The translations under genes were made by a program, and so were the position numbers. A stretch of DNA of 6,647 nt from Onthomonas sp964456525 (GTDB lineage Bacteria > Bacillota > Clostridia > Oscillospirales > Oscillospiraceae): positions 1 through 6,647 of the forward strand of contig CAYWAP010000061.1 in the NCBI GenBank assembly GCA_964456525.1. The letters are read 5' to 3'. This document shows positions 1-5,634 of the stretch, one piece after another (positions within the stretch are counted from its first letter, which is position 1; every line of letters starts with the position of its first letter). The notes beneath the pieces are model-generated. The model searched no databases. It was not told where the DNA came from and saw nothing but the letters and a program-made list of their open reading frames with translations.

Positions 1-1010
1 GGATTTTTTTCCAGCGCGACGGCAATGATGTCCTCCAGCGCGCCGCCGCTGCCCCCGACAAAAACCCGATCCGGGGCCGGCAGCTCCAGCAGGGCGTCCG
101 GCGCCCGTCCCGCCACAACGTACAGATTGGTCAGGCCAAACTGCTCCCGGTTGCGCGCAATAAGCTCCACGCCCTCTGGGTTCCGCTCGATGGCGTACAC
201 CTGTCCCTCCGGCAGCATCAGGGCGCACTCCACCGAAACGGAACCAGTTCCGGCGCCCACGTCCCAGACGATGTCGGACTTCTCCAAGCGCAGCTTGGAC
301 ACGGCCAGCGCCCGGGTCTCCTCCTTCGTCATCGGGACGTTTCCCCGCATAAAGTCGGCGTCGGGCAGGCCGGGGGCCTGATAGACCGGGGCGATCGGGT
401 CGGGATTTTCCACCAGCAGAACCGATAAATCCCCAAATTCTTCCCCGGAGAGGGCTTCCACAGTGCTGTGGAAAATCCGCTCTTCGGGATAGGAGAGGTT
501 CTCCCCCGCTGCGGCTTTCAGATGGCCCAGTCCGGCCTGGCAGAGCCTGCGGCACAGCACGTTCACGCGGAACACCCCGCCGGTCAGGACAAAGGTCTTT
601 TCATGGCTTTGTACAGCGGCCACAATGCCCCCGTCCCGGCCATGGCAGGAGATCACGCAGGCGTCCTGCCAGGAGGTGCGGCACTTGGCGTAGAAATAGG
701 ACAGGGACGAGATGCCGGGGAGAACTTCCACGTCCAGATCGGACAGGCGCTCGCAAAGCCCCTTGGCGCCGCTGAAAAATCCGGTGTCGCCGGAGAGCAG
801 CACGGCGATCTGGTTCGCATCGCTCTCCCGAATGGCCGCCTCGATTTCCCGGGCAACGGTTCGGCAGAGGGAGGGAATTTGCAAGTCCGCAAACAGCTCC
901 AGCAAGCGGTCCGCGCCGATGAGCAGGCCGCTTTCCCGGATGATCCGCTCCGCCCCCAGCGTCAGCGTGTCCGGGTTTCCCATGCCGATGCCGACCAGAT
1001 AGACCTTCAA
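1..1010 (-). CDS. cbiET: CbiE-CbiT fusion, cobalt-precorrin methyltransferase/decarboxylase (3' end outside window)
   Basis: Bifunctional enzyme of anaerobic cobalamin synthesis. CbiE methylates C5, and CbiT methylates C15 and decarboxylates the ring-C acetate of the corrin precursor, both using SAM. 336 residues are visible. The CbiE domain (about 1-200) opens with KVYLVGIGMGNPDTLT and has GDTGFFSGAKGL (74-85) and a LPGISS loop (97-102), as in tetrapyrrole methylases. The CbiT domain starts near 220 (RGNVPMTKEE). It carries the Rossmann SAM-binding stretch WDVGAGTGSVSVE (249-261), AIERNPEGVELIARN (273-287) and FVGGSGG (317-323). No stop or frameshift is seen. I chose a TTG start at 1010: the protein aligns from there, GGGGAGAGG (1016-1024) lies 5 bases upstream, and TTG overlaps the TGA of the cobK remnant (TTGA). 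It is the only apparently intact gene of this damaged operon. The family call is secure; the start is likely. Confidence 0.93.
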   Translation of the reverse strand, partial: MKVYLVGIGMGNPDTLTLGAERIIRESGLLIGADRLLELFADLQIPSLCRTVAREIEAAIRESDANQIAVLLSGDTGFFSGAKGLCERLSDLDVEVLPGISSLSYFYAKCRTSWQDACVISCHGRDGGIVAAVQSHEKTFVLTGGVFRVNVLCRRLCQAGLGHLKAAAGENLSYPEERIFHSTVEALSGEEFGDLSVLLVENPDPIAPVYQAPGLPDADFMRGNVPMTKEETRALAVSKLRLEKSDIVWDVGAGTGSVSVECALMLPEGQVYAIERNPEGVELIARNREQFGLTNLYVVAGRAPDALLELPAPDRVFVGGSGGALEDIIAVALEKN

Positions 1011-1194
1011 GGCGTCCTCTCCCCTTTCAACATGTTTAATATCTCTTCCATCGTCTCGCCCTGTTCCTCGCAAGGGCGCTCCACTACCAGCATTTGGATG
1101 CCGGCGCGCCGTGCCGCCTCTGCCTTTTCGGCAAAGCCTCCAGATCGTCCGCTGCGCTTCGTCACCAGGATAAGAAGAGAATAGCAATCCTCAT
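1007..1194 (-). pseudogene. cobK: Scar: start of a short gene (probably cbiG) joined out of frame to the 3' end of cobK/cbiJ
   Basis: Precorrin-6A reductase (CobK/CbiJ) reduces the corrin ring with NAD(P)H and is normally about 250 residues. Only its last ~52 residues remain (1165 to 1007): VTKRSGRSGGFAEK, then EAARRAGIQMLVVERP, matching the family's conserved C-terminal VTK-SG-GG-EK-EAA-(I/V)-V-RP pattern. The NAD(P)-binding part is absent. Upstream, an ATG at 1194 overlaps the cbiF stop (ATGA) and reads MRIAILFLSW before a TGA at 1164-1162. The MRIAIL start resembles CbiG N-termini, so a deletion probably removed most of cbiG, anything between, and the 5' part of cobK. The cobK frame is shifted by one base relative to that start, so no fusion protein is made. 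The cobK identification is fairly firm; the cbiG assignment is a weak inference from six residues. Confidence 0.75.
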
Positions 1195-1925
1195 GGCTCA
1201 CCCCTTCGGAACCCGTGACTGAACTGGGGGTGGTAAAGGGATGAGCGCTCATACCGATTCCCCAAAAAGTTCCCGACGGTGATGAGGGCAGTTTTCGTAA
1301 TCCCATGGGCCTGAGCCGTCTCCGCCAGCGTGGAAACCGTGCAGCGATAGACCTGCTCCTCCGGCCAAGTGGCCTTATAGACGATGGCAGCCGGTGTATT
1401 TGGGTCTAATCCCGCCTGAAAAAGCTCCGTTTCGACCGTTTTCAACAGCCCTGTGGATAAAAACAGCACCAGTGTACTTCCATGTTTTGCCAGCTCTGCC
1501 AACCGCTCCCTCTCGGGCACGGGCGTTCGGCCCTGCACCCGGGTCAAAATGACCGACTGGGAAACTCCCGGCAGCGTGTACTCCGCCTTTAACGCGGCGG
1601 CCGCCCCGGAGAAGGAGGAGACCCCCGGCGTCACATCATAGGGAATCCCCAACCGGTCCAAGGCGTCCATCTGCTCCCGGATGGCGCCGTACAGTGACGG
1701 ATCGCCGGTGTGGAGCCGAACAACGTCTTTGCCCTGCCCGTCAGCCGTTTCCATAATGCCCACAACCTCTTCCAGCGTCAGCGGGGCCGAATCGTAAAGG
1801 ACACAGGCGGCTTTTTTCTCCTCCAACAGGGCCGGGTTGACCAGCGAGCCGGCATAAAGGATCACATCCGCCTGGGCGAGAAGCCGTGCCCCCCGAACCG
1901 TAATGAGATCCGGCGCCCCGGCTCC
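1191..1925 (-). pseudogene. cbiF: CbiF, cobalt-precorrin-4 C11-methyltransferase, lacking its start
   Basis: CbiF methylates C11 of cobalt-precorrin-4 with SAM in the anaerobic corrin pathway. About 244 residues are readable from GAGAPDLITVRGARLL to the natural end (YHPQFSHGFRRGEP). They include ILYAGSLVNPALL, the GDPSLYGAIREQMD motif, TPGVSSFSGAAAAL and SVILTRVQGRTPVPERE. All are typical of CbiF/CobM and uninterrupted. What is missing is the first 8-10 residues (usually like MVYFVGAGPG) and the start codon. Instead the 5' edge runs into cbiD sequence one base out of frame. In-frame upstream codons give a proline- and cysteine-rich stretch that is a shadow of cbiD, with only a TTG at 2012 as an unconvincing start. 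The stop TGA (1193-1191) overlaps the next ATG. The enzyme is probably not made, unless the shift is an assembly error or is bypassed. Confidence 0.85.
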
Positions 1926-2037
1926 CCTGCAACAACAGCTCCGCCGCGGCCCGGGCGGCAGCGGCGGCGGCGGTTCCCGTGGTGTAGCCGCAGCGCAGGC
2001 GCTTCTGCCCAACCTGGATATAGTGCTCCCATTTCAC
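1924..2037 (-). pseudogene. cbiD: CbiD N-terminal remnant, out of frame with following cbiF
   Basis: CbiD (cobalt-precorrin-5B C1-methyltransferase) is normally about 350-380 residues. Only 38 codons remain, from a GTG at 2037: VKWEHYIQVGQKRLRCGYTTGT, then an alanine-rich helix ending AAELLLQG. The RCGYTTGT motif followed by an Ala-rich helix is the hallmark of the CbiD N-terminus; the usual TGTCAAAA is TGTAAAA here. The GTG start is supported by GGAAGGGG (2047-2054), with 9 bases before the start, and by a promoter just upstream. After about position 1924 the sequence becomes cbiF read in the wrong frame, and translation would stop at 1743-1741, giving a 98-residue nonsense product. This is a deletion scar that removed about 90% of cbiD and the cbiF start. 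Confidence 0.8.
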
Positions 2038-2071
2038 GCAAAAGCACCCCTTCCCACAACAATATGGTAGA

Positions 2072-2100
2072 ATTATACTGCTATCCCCCGGAAAAGGCAA
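2072..2100 (-). promoter_or_regulatory. Sigma-A-type promoter of the cobalamin operon
   Basis: On the minus strand, TTGCCT (2100-2095) and a perfect TATAAT (2077-2072) are separated by exactly 17 bases. The predicted transcript start is near 2065, leaving only about 28 bases before the cbiD GTG at 2037. The -35 box directly abuts the T-run of the preceding terminator. The leader is far too short for a cobalamin riboswitch (about 200 bases), so that common control is absent here. Confidence 0.8.
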
Positions 2101-2101
2101 G

Positions 2102-2136
2102 AAAAACAGCCCCATTTCTGACAGAAAAGGGGCTGT
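2102..2136 (-). terminator. Rho-independent terminator of the efp / zinc-ribbon operon
   Basis: On the minus strand, ACAGCCCC pairs with GGGGCTGT (2136-2129 with 2113-2106). Above a T-T mismatch an inner stem TTTCT/AGAAA closes a 3-base loop. A run of five T follows (2106-2102, the first being the last base of the stem). It lies 18 bases past the stop codon at 2155 and insulates that operon from the cobalamin promoter right behind it. Confidence 0.88.
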
Positions 2137-2154
2137 CGGCTGTGATTTCCTCGA

Positions 2155-2613
2155 TTAGAAGGGAATTTCCTCTTCACCGTCGGCGGTTCCTGCATCTTCC
2201 ACGTCTTCTTCAAATTCCAGATCCACGGAAAAACGCTGACCGCAGGTTTCGCACTCAATTTCTCCTTCCGAAAGGACTTGCTCGTCAATGGTCAACATGC
2301 GCTGGCAATTGGGGCACTCCACCTGGAAGACCGTCTCAAAGTCATCGTCGTCTTCCTGGAAGTCGTCATCTTCATCGTAGTCCACGCCATCATCCAGAAA
2401 GACCTCTTCCAGCACAGACAGATTCTCCATCATATCATCCATCTGATCGGCCAGGGAGGTGATGCTCTCCTCATTTTCCGAAATGTGGCCGGCCATTTCC
2501 TCCAGCACGTCGATAATGGCGTTCATCAGTTTGGCTTCCTTTGACTTGGAAGCGTCCAGCTCCAATCCGTCATAGAGACCGCGCAAATAGGAAGCTCTTT
2601 CTGTCAGAGACAT
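2155..2613 (-). CDS. CD1247-type acidic zinc-ribbon protein, function unknown
   Basis: This 152-residue protein resembles the family annotated in Clostridia as containing a CD1247 N-terminal domain; no biochemical role is known to me. The N-terminal part (1-70) is helical and probably coiled: SLTERASYLRGLYDGLELD, then a Glu/Met-rich stretch. An extremely acidic linker follows (73-92, DDGVDYDEDDD and similar). A zinc ribbon comes next with C100-P-N-C103 and C121-E-T-C124, then another acidic tail ending EEEIPF. The start ATG at 2613 has an excellent ribosome binding site, AAAGGAGG, 7-8 bases upstream. The gene begins about 60 bases after efp with no terminator or clear promoter between, so it is likely co-transcribed with efp. 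The paired cysteines suggest Zn binding, and the acidity suggests a binding or regulatory partner rather than an enzyme; both are inferences. Confidence 0.88.
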   Translation of the reverse strand: MSLTERASYLRGLYDGLELDASKSKEAKLMNAIIDVLEEMAGHISENEESITSLADQMDDMMENLSVLEEVFLDDGVDYDEDDDFQEDDDDFETVFQVECPNCQRMLTIDEQVLSEGEIECETCGQRFSVDLEFEEDVEDAGTADGEEEIPF

Positions 2614-2672
2614 GTAAACTCCTCCTTTGAAGGGAATCGGATGTTATCGTTCTTCCAAACGGGAGCCGCCAA

Positions 2673-3233
2673 TCACTTGCAGCGAGCCATATACTCGCCG
2701 GTACGGGTATCGATCTGGATCCGGTCTCCCTCATTGATAAACAGCGGCACCTTGATCTCCGCACCGGTCTCCACCGTGGCGGGCTTGGTGACGTTGGTTG
2801 CGGTATCGCCCCGGACGCCCGGCTCCGTCTTGGTGACCTCCAGCTCCACAAAGTTGGGGATGGAGACCGAAAAGACCTTGCCCTTATAGGACAGCAGCGT
2901 GCAGGGGTCATTTTCCTTGACAAACTTGAAGTTGTCCGGCAGGGATTCCTTGGCGATGGGCTCCATGTCATAGGTTTCCAAGTCCATGAAATAATACAGA
3001 TCGCCGTCATTATAGGAATACTCCACGTCCTTGCGCTCGATGAACGCTTCCTCAAACTTGGCAGAGGGGTTGAAGGAAGTTTCCGTCACGGCACCGGTGA
3101 CAATATTCTTCATTTTTGTGCGGACAAACGCGGCGCCTTTGCCCGGCTTGACGTGCTGAAACTCCACAACCTGCATCAGTTTGCCTTCATATTCAAAGGT
3201 CTTGCCGTTTCTGAACTCGCTGGCAGTAATCAT
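2673..3233 (-). CDS. efp: Elongation factor P
   Basis: EF-P enters the ribosomal E site and promotes peptide-bond formation at polyproline stalls. The 186-residue product has the normal length. The N-terminal KOW-like domain begins MITASEFRNGKTFEYEGK. The loop facing the peptidyl-transferase centre is KPGKGAAF, with the tip lysine at K32, the same position as the modified lysine of Bacillus EF-P. The OB domains follow, with NPSAKFEEAFIERKDVEYSY, then IPNFVELEVTKTEPGVRGDTA and a C-terminal IQIDTRTGEYMARCK. I placed the start at ATG 3233 because the protein aligns from there and GGAGG lies 9 bases upstream. An in-frame upstream extension of 13 residues is non-conserved. It is first in an operon with the zinc-ribbon gene. 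No EF-P modification gene (epmA or ymfI type) is visible in the window. Confidence 0.98.
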   Translation of the reverse strand: MITASEFRNGKTFEYEGKLMQVVEFQHVKPGKGAAFVRTKMKNIVTGAVTETSFNPSAKFEEAFIERKDVEYSYNDGDLYYFMDLETYDMEPIAKESLPDNFKFVKENDPCTLLSYKGKVFSVSIPNFVELEVTKTEPGVRGDTATNVTKPATVETGAEIKVPLFINEGDRIQIDTRTGEYMARCK

Positions 3234-3303
3234 AGTCAGTATCCTCCAAACTAAATCTTGTCCCGAACGCACTCAGCAGATTCAGGTTATTTTCACATAC
3301 AAT

Positions 3304-3332
3304 ATTTTACCCTAATTTTGGCCGTTTGGCAA
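3304..3332 (-). promoter_or_regulatory. Sigma-A-type promoter of efp
   Basis: TTGCCA (3332-3327) and TAAAAT (3309-3304) on the minus strand are separated by 17 bases. This predicts a transcript start near 3297 and a leader of about 64 bases before the efp ATG. I see no riboswitch or attenuator hairpin in that short leader. Confidence 0.72.
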
Positions 3333-3440
3333 GGGGGGAAACGCCCTTTTTCACTTGGAAGGCGCAGGTTTCCCGGCGCAGGCCGTGTTTCCACCCTCAG
3401 GAGGCGTTCAGTATGACAGGTTGAAGGCCGTCAGGGAGCA

Positions 3441-3483
3441 ATATTCGAAACCGGCGGGGGCGTCCGGCAACGCCTCCCGCCGG
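3441..3483 (-). terminator. GC-rich hairpin after the phosphatidyltransferase gene, possible weak terminator
   Basis: On the minus strand CCGGCGGG, a bulged A and GGCGT pair perfectly with ACGCC and CCCGCCGG around a 6-base loop (3483-3451), a 13-bp stem. It is followed by TTTCGAATATT, so the U-tract is weak. It begins about 20 bases after the stop at 3504, a sensible place for a terminator. It could instead be a repeat-type hairpin, since a 9-base direct repeat (gtatgacag on the plus strand) flanks it at 3411-3419 and 3483-3491. The rest of the 270-base gap between this gene and efp contains only the efp promoter. Confidence 0.5.
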
Positions 3484-3503
3484 TATGACAGTTGGACTTG
3501 GGA

Positions 3504-4085
3504 TCAGATCAGCATATTTTGCTGCCGGTTTTTTCGCTCCCCGGCGAGCAATCTCCTGTTTCGCGCAAAGTACAGCGCCGCAGAGAGGAGCACCATCCCC
3601 CCGCAGGCCCAAACCAGGCCGCCCGAAACCGAAGACGGCAGGTCAACCCAGAGCAGGTGCACCACGATGGTGGTATACAGCAGCACAGTCGCCGCCTTCC
3701 CATGCCACGCCGCGCCGAAAACACGCCCGGTTCTGCGGATGACCAGCAAGCCCATCACGCTGTTGAGCGCCTCTTTCAGGAACAGCAGCGCCAGCAGATA
3801 GCGCATATGGGGAAAGCGCGTGGCCAGACAAAACAGCATGGCAATCTGTGTCAGCTTGTCCGCCACCGGATCCAACACCTTCCCAAGATCGCTGACCATG
3901 TGAAAGGTCCGGGCGATCCAGCCGTCCAGGATGTCCGTCAGGCCGGAGAGCAGCAGCACCCCAGCGGTCCACAGGGTCTGCTGCTGAGCAACATACAGCC
4001 AGATAAACACCGGGATCAGCAGCAGCCGAAAAAAGGACAGCAAATTGGGAATGGTCAAAATTTTGCGCTGGTATGGATTCCCCAC
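3504..4085 (-). CDS. CDP-alcohol phosphatidyltransferase, PgsA-like
   Basis: This integral membrane enzyme should transfer a phosphatidyl group from CDP-diacylglycerol to an alcohol, most simply glycerol-3-phosphate to make PGP, the precursor of phosphatidylglycerol. The 193-residue product has the complete family signature D-x2-DG-x2-AR-x8-G-x3-D-x3-D at D51, D54-G55, A58-R59, G68, D72 and D76 (TDILDGWIARTF, then SDLGKVLDPVADK). It starts with the usual TIPNLLSFFRLLLIPVFIWL first membrane segment and has about five to six hydrophobic segments. I chose GTG 4085: AAAGGAAG (4102-4095) sits 9 bases upstream, and more upstream codons overlap the preceding gene and lack conservation. It begins 43 bases after the AI-2E transporter stop and is probably in its operon. 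A cardiolipin-synthase-like or other alcohol specificity cannot be excluded, so I give no symbol. Confidence 0.9.
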   Translation of the reverse strand: MGNPYQRKILTIPNLLSFFRLLLIPVFIWLYVAQQQTLWTAGVLLLSGLTDILDGWIARTFHMVSDLGKVLDPVADKLTQIAMLFCLATRFPHMRYLLALLFLKEALNSVMGLLVIRRTGRVFGAAWHGKAATVLLYTTIVVHLLWVDLPSSVSGGLVWACGGMVLLSAALYFARNRRLLAGERKNRQQNMLI

Positions 4086-4094
4086 AGGGATCAA

Positions 4095-4102
4095 CTTCCT
4101 TT
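4095..4102 (-). promoter_or_regulatory. Ribosome binding site deciding the GTG start of the phosphatidyltransferase
   Basis: AAAGGAAG on the minus strand, with a 9-base spacer to the GTG at 4085. The nearer TTG would leave no spacer, so GTG is preferred. Confidence 0.6.
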
Positions 4103-4128
4103 CAGGATGAATCTTTCTCCAATTTCTC

Positions 4129-5268
4129 TCAATCCGTCCGGTCTGCCGCCTGTTTACGAAGCCGATGATGGACGTCGTTGCGCAGCAACTCATAAATCAC
4201 CGAGGTCAGCGGAATGAAGAAGATCATGCCAAGAATGCCAAACAGCTTGCCGCCGACAATGACAGCAAGTAACGTCCAGAAGGGGCTCAGCCCCACGGAA
4301 CTCCCCACCACTTTGGGGTAGATAAATTGATTTTCAATAAACTGGGTGATCTGATAGACAATGATGCTGATCAGCGCCTGCAACGGACTGACCATAAAGA
4401 TCAGCACGGCGACAAACCCGCAGGACAGGAAGGCCCCCACATAGGGGATAAACGATGTGGCGCCCGTGAGCACCGCCACCAGCGTGGCATAGGGCAGCCC
4501 GGAGATGCTGAACGTCAGATACATCAGCCCTCCCAAGATGCACGCCTCAATACACTGCCCGGAGAGGAAACTGCCATACTTCTGGTTCACCAGACTGGCC
4601 ACATAACAGAGGCCGTCTGCAACACTCTTCTTTGTATAGGCGTACAGTATCTTTTTGCTCTGCCTTGCCAGCACCTCTTTATAGATGAGGAAATAAAGGG
4701 CCAGCACAAAGGCAATGACGCCAGTTGCAACGGCGTTGACTGTGGAAGCCGCAGCCCCGGCAACCGAGTAAATGACATTGGGAACACCGCTGCTCAGATC
4801 GGAAAGGATGCTTTGCAACTCCTCCCAGGAGGGGAGATACTCCAGCAAATCCGCCAGCCACTCTGCATCAATATGGTAATTTTTCAGAAGTTCAATCCAT
4901 TCAGAGGACTTGGCCTGCCACAGGGCGTAAATGCTCTCCCATGACTGTGTCAGGCTGGGAATAATCATTGTCACAATCAGGGCAATTACCACGAGGATGG
5001 CGACCAGCGTCAGCAGCAGGCTGGCCATACGGAGCACTCCTGCCGGCGGCCGCCTTTTGCCCCGGGCAAAGCCGCGGTTCAACAGGTTCTCAATCCCCCG
5101 CATGGGCACATTCAACACAAAGGCCAGGACGCCGCCCACAATCAACGGCATAAAAAGGCTTGTCGCATTGCCCAAAAATGTCAGCACGTCCGAAAGATGC
5201 ATGAAAATGGCATACAGTGCCACACCGAACCCGATGAGCAGCAGGTTTTGTTTCAATCTTTGTTTCAT
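4129..5268 (-). CDS. AI-2E family (PerM/TqsA/YtvI-type) membrane transporter
   Basis: This 379-residue polytopic inner-membrane protein belongs to a family that exports diverse small molecules or ions. Despite the name, few members handle autoinducer-2, so the substrate is unknown. Visible parts: membrane segments near 8-25, 37-55 and 81-105; a soluble, probably outward-facing helical region (about 106-162, rich in W, E and L); then segments near 165-197, 237-257, 259-295 and 297-312. The C-terminal family signature is FIENQFIYPKVVGSSVGL (310-327), followed by LSPFWTLLAVIVGGKLFG and IPLTSV. ATG 5268 has AGGAGG 5 bases upstream and overlaps (ATGA) the stop of the response-regulator remnant, so translational coupling existed. 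The gene is intact and followed 43 bases later by the phosphatidyltransferase, with no terminator seen between. Confidence 0.93.
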   Translation of the reverse strand: MKQRLKQNLLLIGFGVALYAIFMHLSDVLTFLGNATSLFMPLIVGGVLAFVLNVPMRGIENLLNRGFARGKRRPPAGVLRMASLLLTLVAILVVIALIVTMIIPSLTQSWESIYALWQAKSSEWIELLKNYHIDAEWLADLLEYLPSWEELQSILSDLSSGVPNVIYSVAGAAASTVNAVATGVIAFVLALYFLIYKEVLARQSKKILYAYTKKSVADGLCYVASLVNQKYGSFLSGQCIEACILGGLMYLTFSISGLPYATLVAVLTGATSFIPYVGAFLSCGFVAVLIFMVSPLQALISIIVYQITQFIENQFIYPKVVGSSVGLSPFWTLLAVIVGGKLFGILGMIFFIPLTSVIYELLRNDVHHRLRKQAADRTD

Positions 5269-5476
5269 CCTATCCTCCTGACATATCCGGCAATGGGCAA
5301 ATACACGGCGAGAACAGAGCCGTTTTCCGGATTGACGCGCAGCTTTTCCCAGATGCGACTGATGTAGGCCTCCAACGTGCGGGACTCTAGGGGGCGTTTT
5401 CGGCGGGGATCGTCTGATATTCGCTGCCCTCCGGCACCCACTTTATATTATCCTCAACAAATGGAATTTGAACCAT
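5265..5476 (-). pseudogene. Collapsed OmpR-type response regulator: N-terminal and C-terminal ends joined, middle missing, frame broken
   Basis: From ATG 5476 (AAAAAAGGA ribosome binding site, about 9 bases upstream) the sequence reads MVQIPFVEDNIKWVPEGSEY. This looks like the first strand and acidic pocket of a receiver domain (usual form like MxxILFVEDN). It then stops at TAG 5389-5387, just after a run of five C (5394-5390). Reading on in the next frame gives PLESRTLEAYISRIWEKLRV, then NGSVLAVYLPIAGYVRRIG. This resembles the end of an OmpR/PhoB winged helix (RT-D-HI-RL-KKL, then V-GVGY). That stop (5267-5265) overlaps the AI-2E ATG. One extra C would make a 70-codon reading frame, but a real regulator has about 225 residues, so some 150 residues, including the phosphorylated Asp, are gone. 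Alternative: an unrelated 70-residue small protein with a frameshift. Confidence 0.58.
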
Positions 5477-5634
5477 AAATTGGCGTCCTTTTTTATTGAG
5501 AGGATCCTGCGGCCTGCCCGCAGCAGGCTGGACCACAGGATAACATCCCGCTGATGGTGTCCGAACCGGCGCGAGGGACGCCGCACTTCATTTGACAGCC
5601 GGGGCTTGATAACGGCATCCTGCTCCCATCACCC
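5477..5634 (-). other. Gap between PAP2 gene and response-regulator remnant
   Basis: A 158-base stretch with no supportable gene. A short hairpin (GCCTGC/GCAGGC, minus strand, around 5514-5532) lacks a T-run. Reading frames here are open only over short distances and lack plausible starts, so I see no gene. It may hold further decayed sequence. Confidence 0.4.

Noticed and set aside
25..381. Plus-strand open frame, about 118 codons
   Set aside because: Antisense shadow of the CbiT domain; serine/proline/arginine-rich composition, no motif.
468..1184. Long plus-strand open frame, about 238 codons
   Set aside because: Opposite strand of cbiET and the cobK scar; GC-rich codon shadow with no recognisable domain.
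1924..2012. Reading cbiF from the in-frame TTG at 2012
   Set aside because: No ribosome binding site, and the leading ~29 residues are the out-of-frame translation of the cbiD Ala-rich helix, not a CbiF N-terminus.
1710..2462. Plus-strand open frame, about 250 codons
   Set aside because: Crosses cbiF, the terminator, the cobalamin promoter and the zinc-ribbon gene on the other strand, so it cannot be a real gene.
3331..3352. Plus-strand hairpin AAGGG/CCCTT followed by Ts
   Set aside because: Only a 5-bp stem with an 8-base loop, and no plus-strand gene ends there; it overlaps the efp -35 region.
3492..4217. Plus-strand open frame, about 241 codons
   Set aside because: Antisense of the CDP-alcohol phosphatidyltransferase, whose full catalytic signature is clear on the minus strand.
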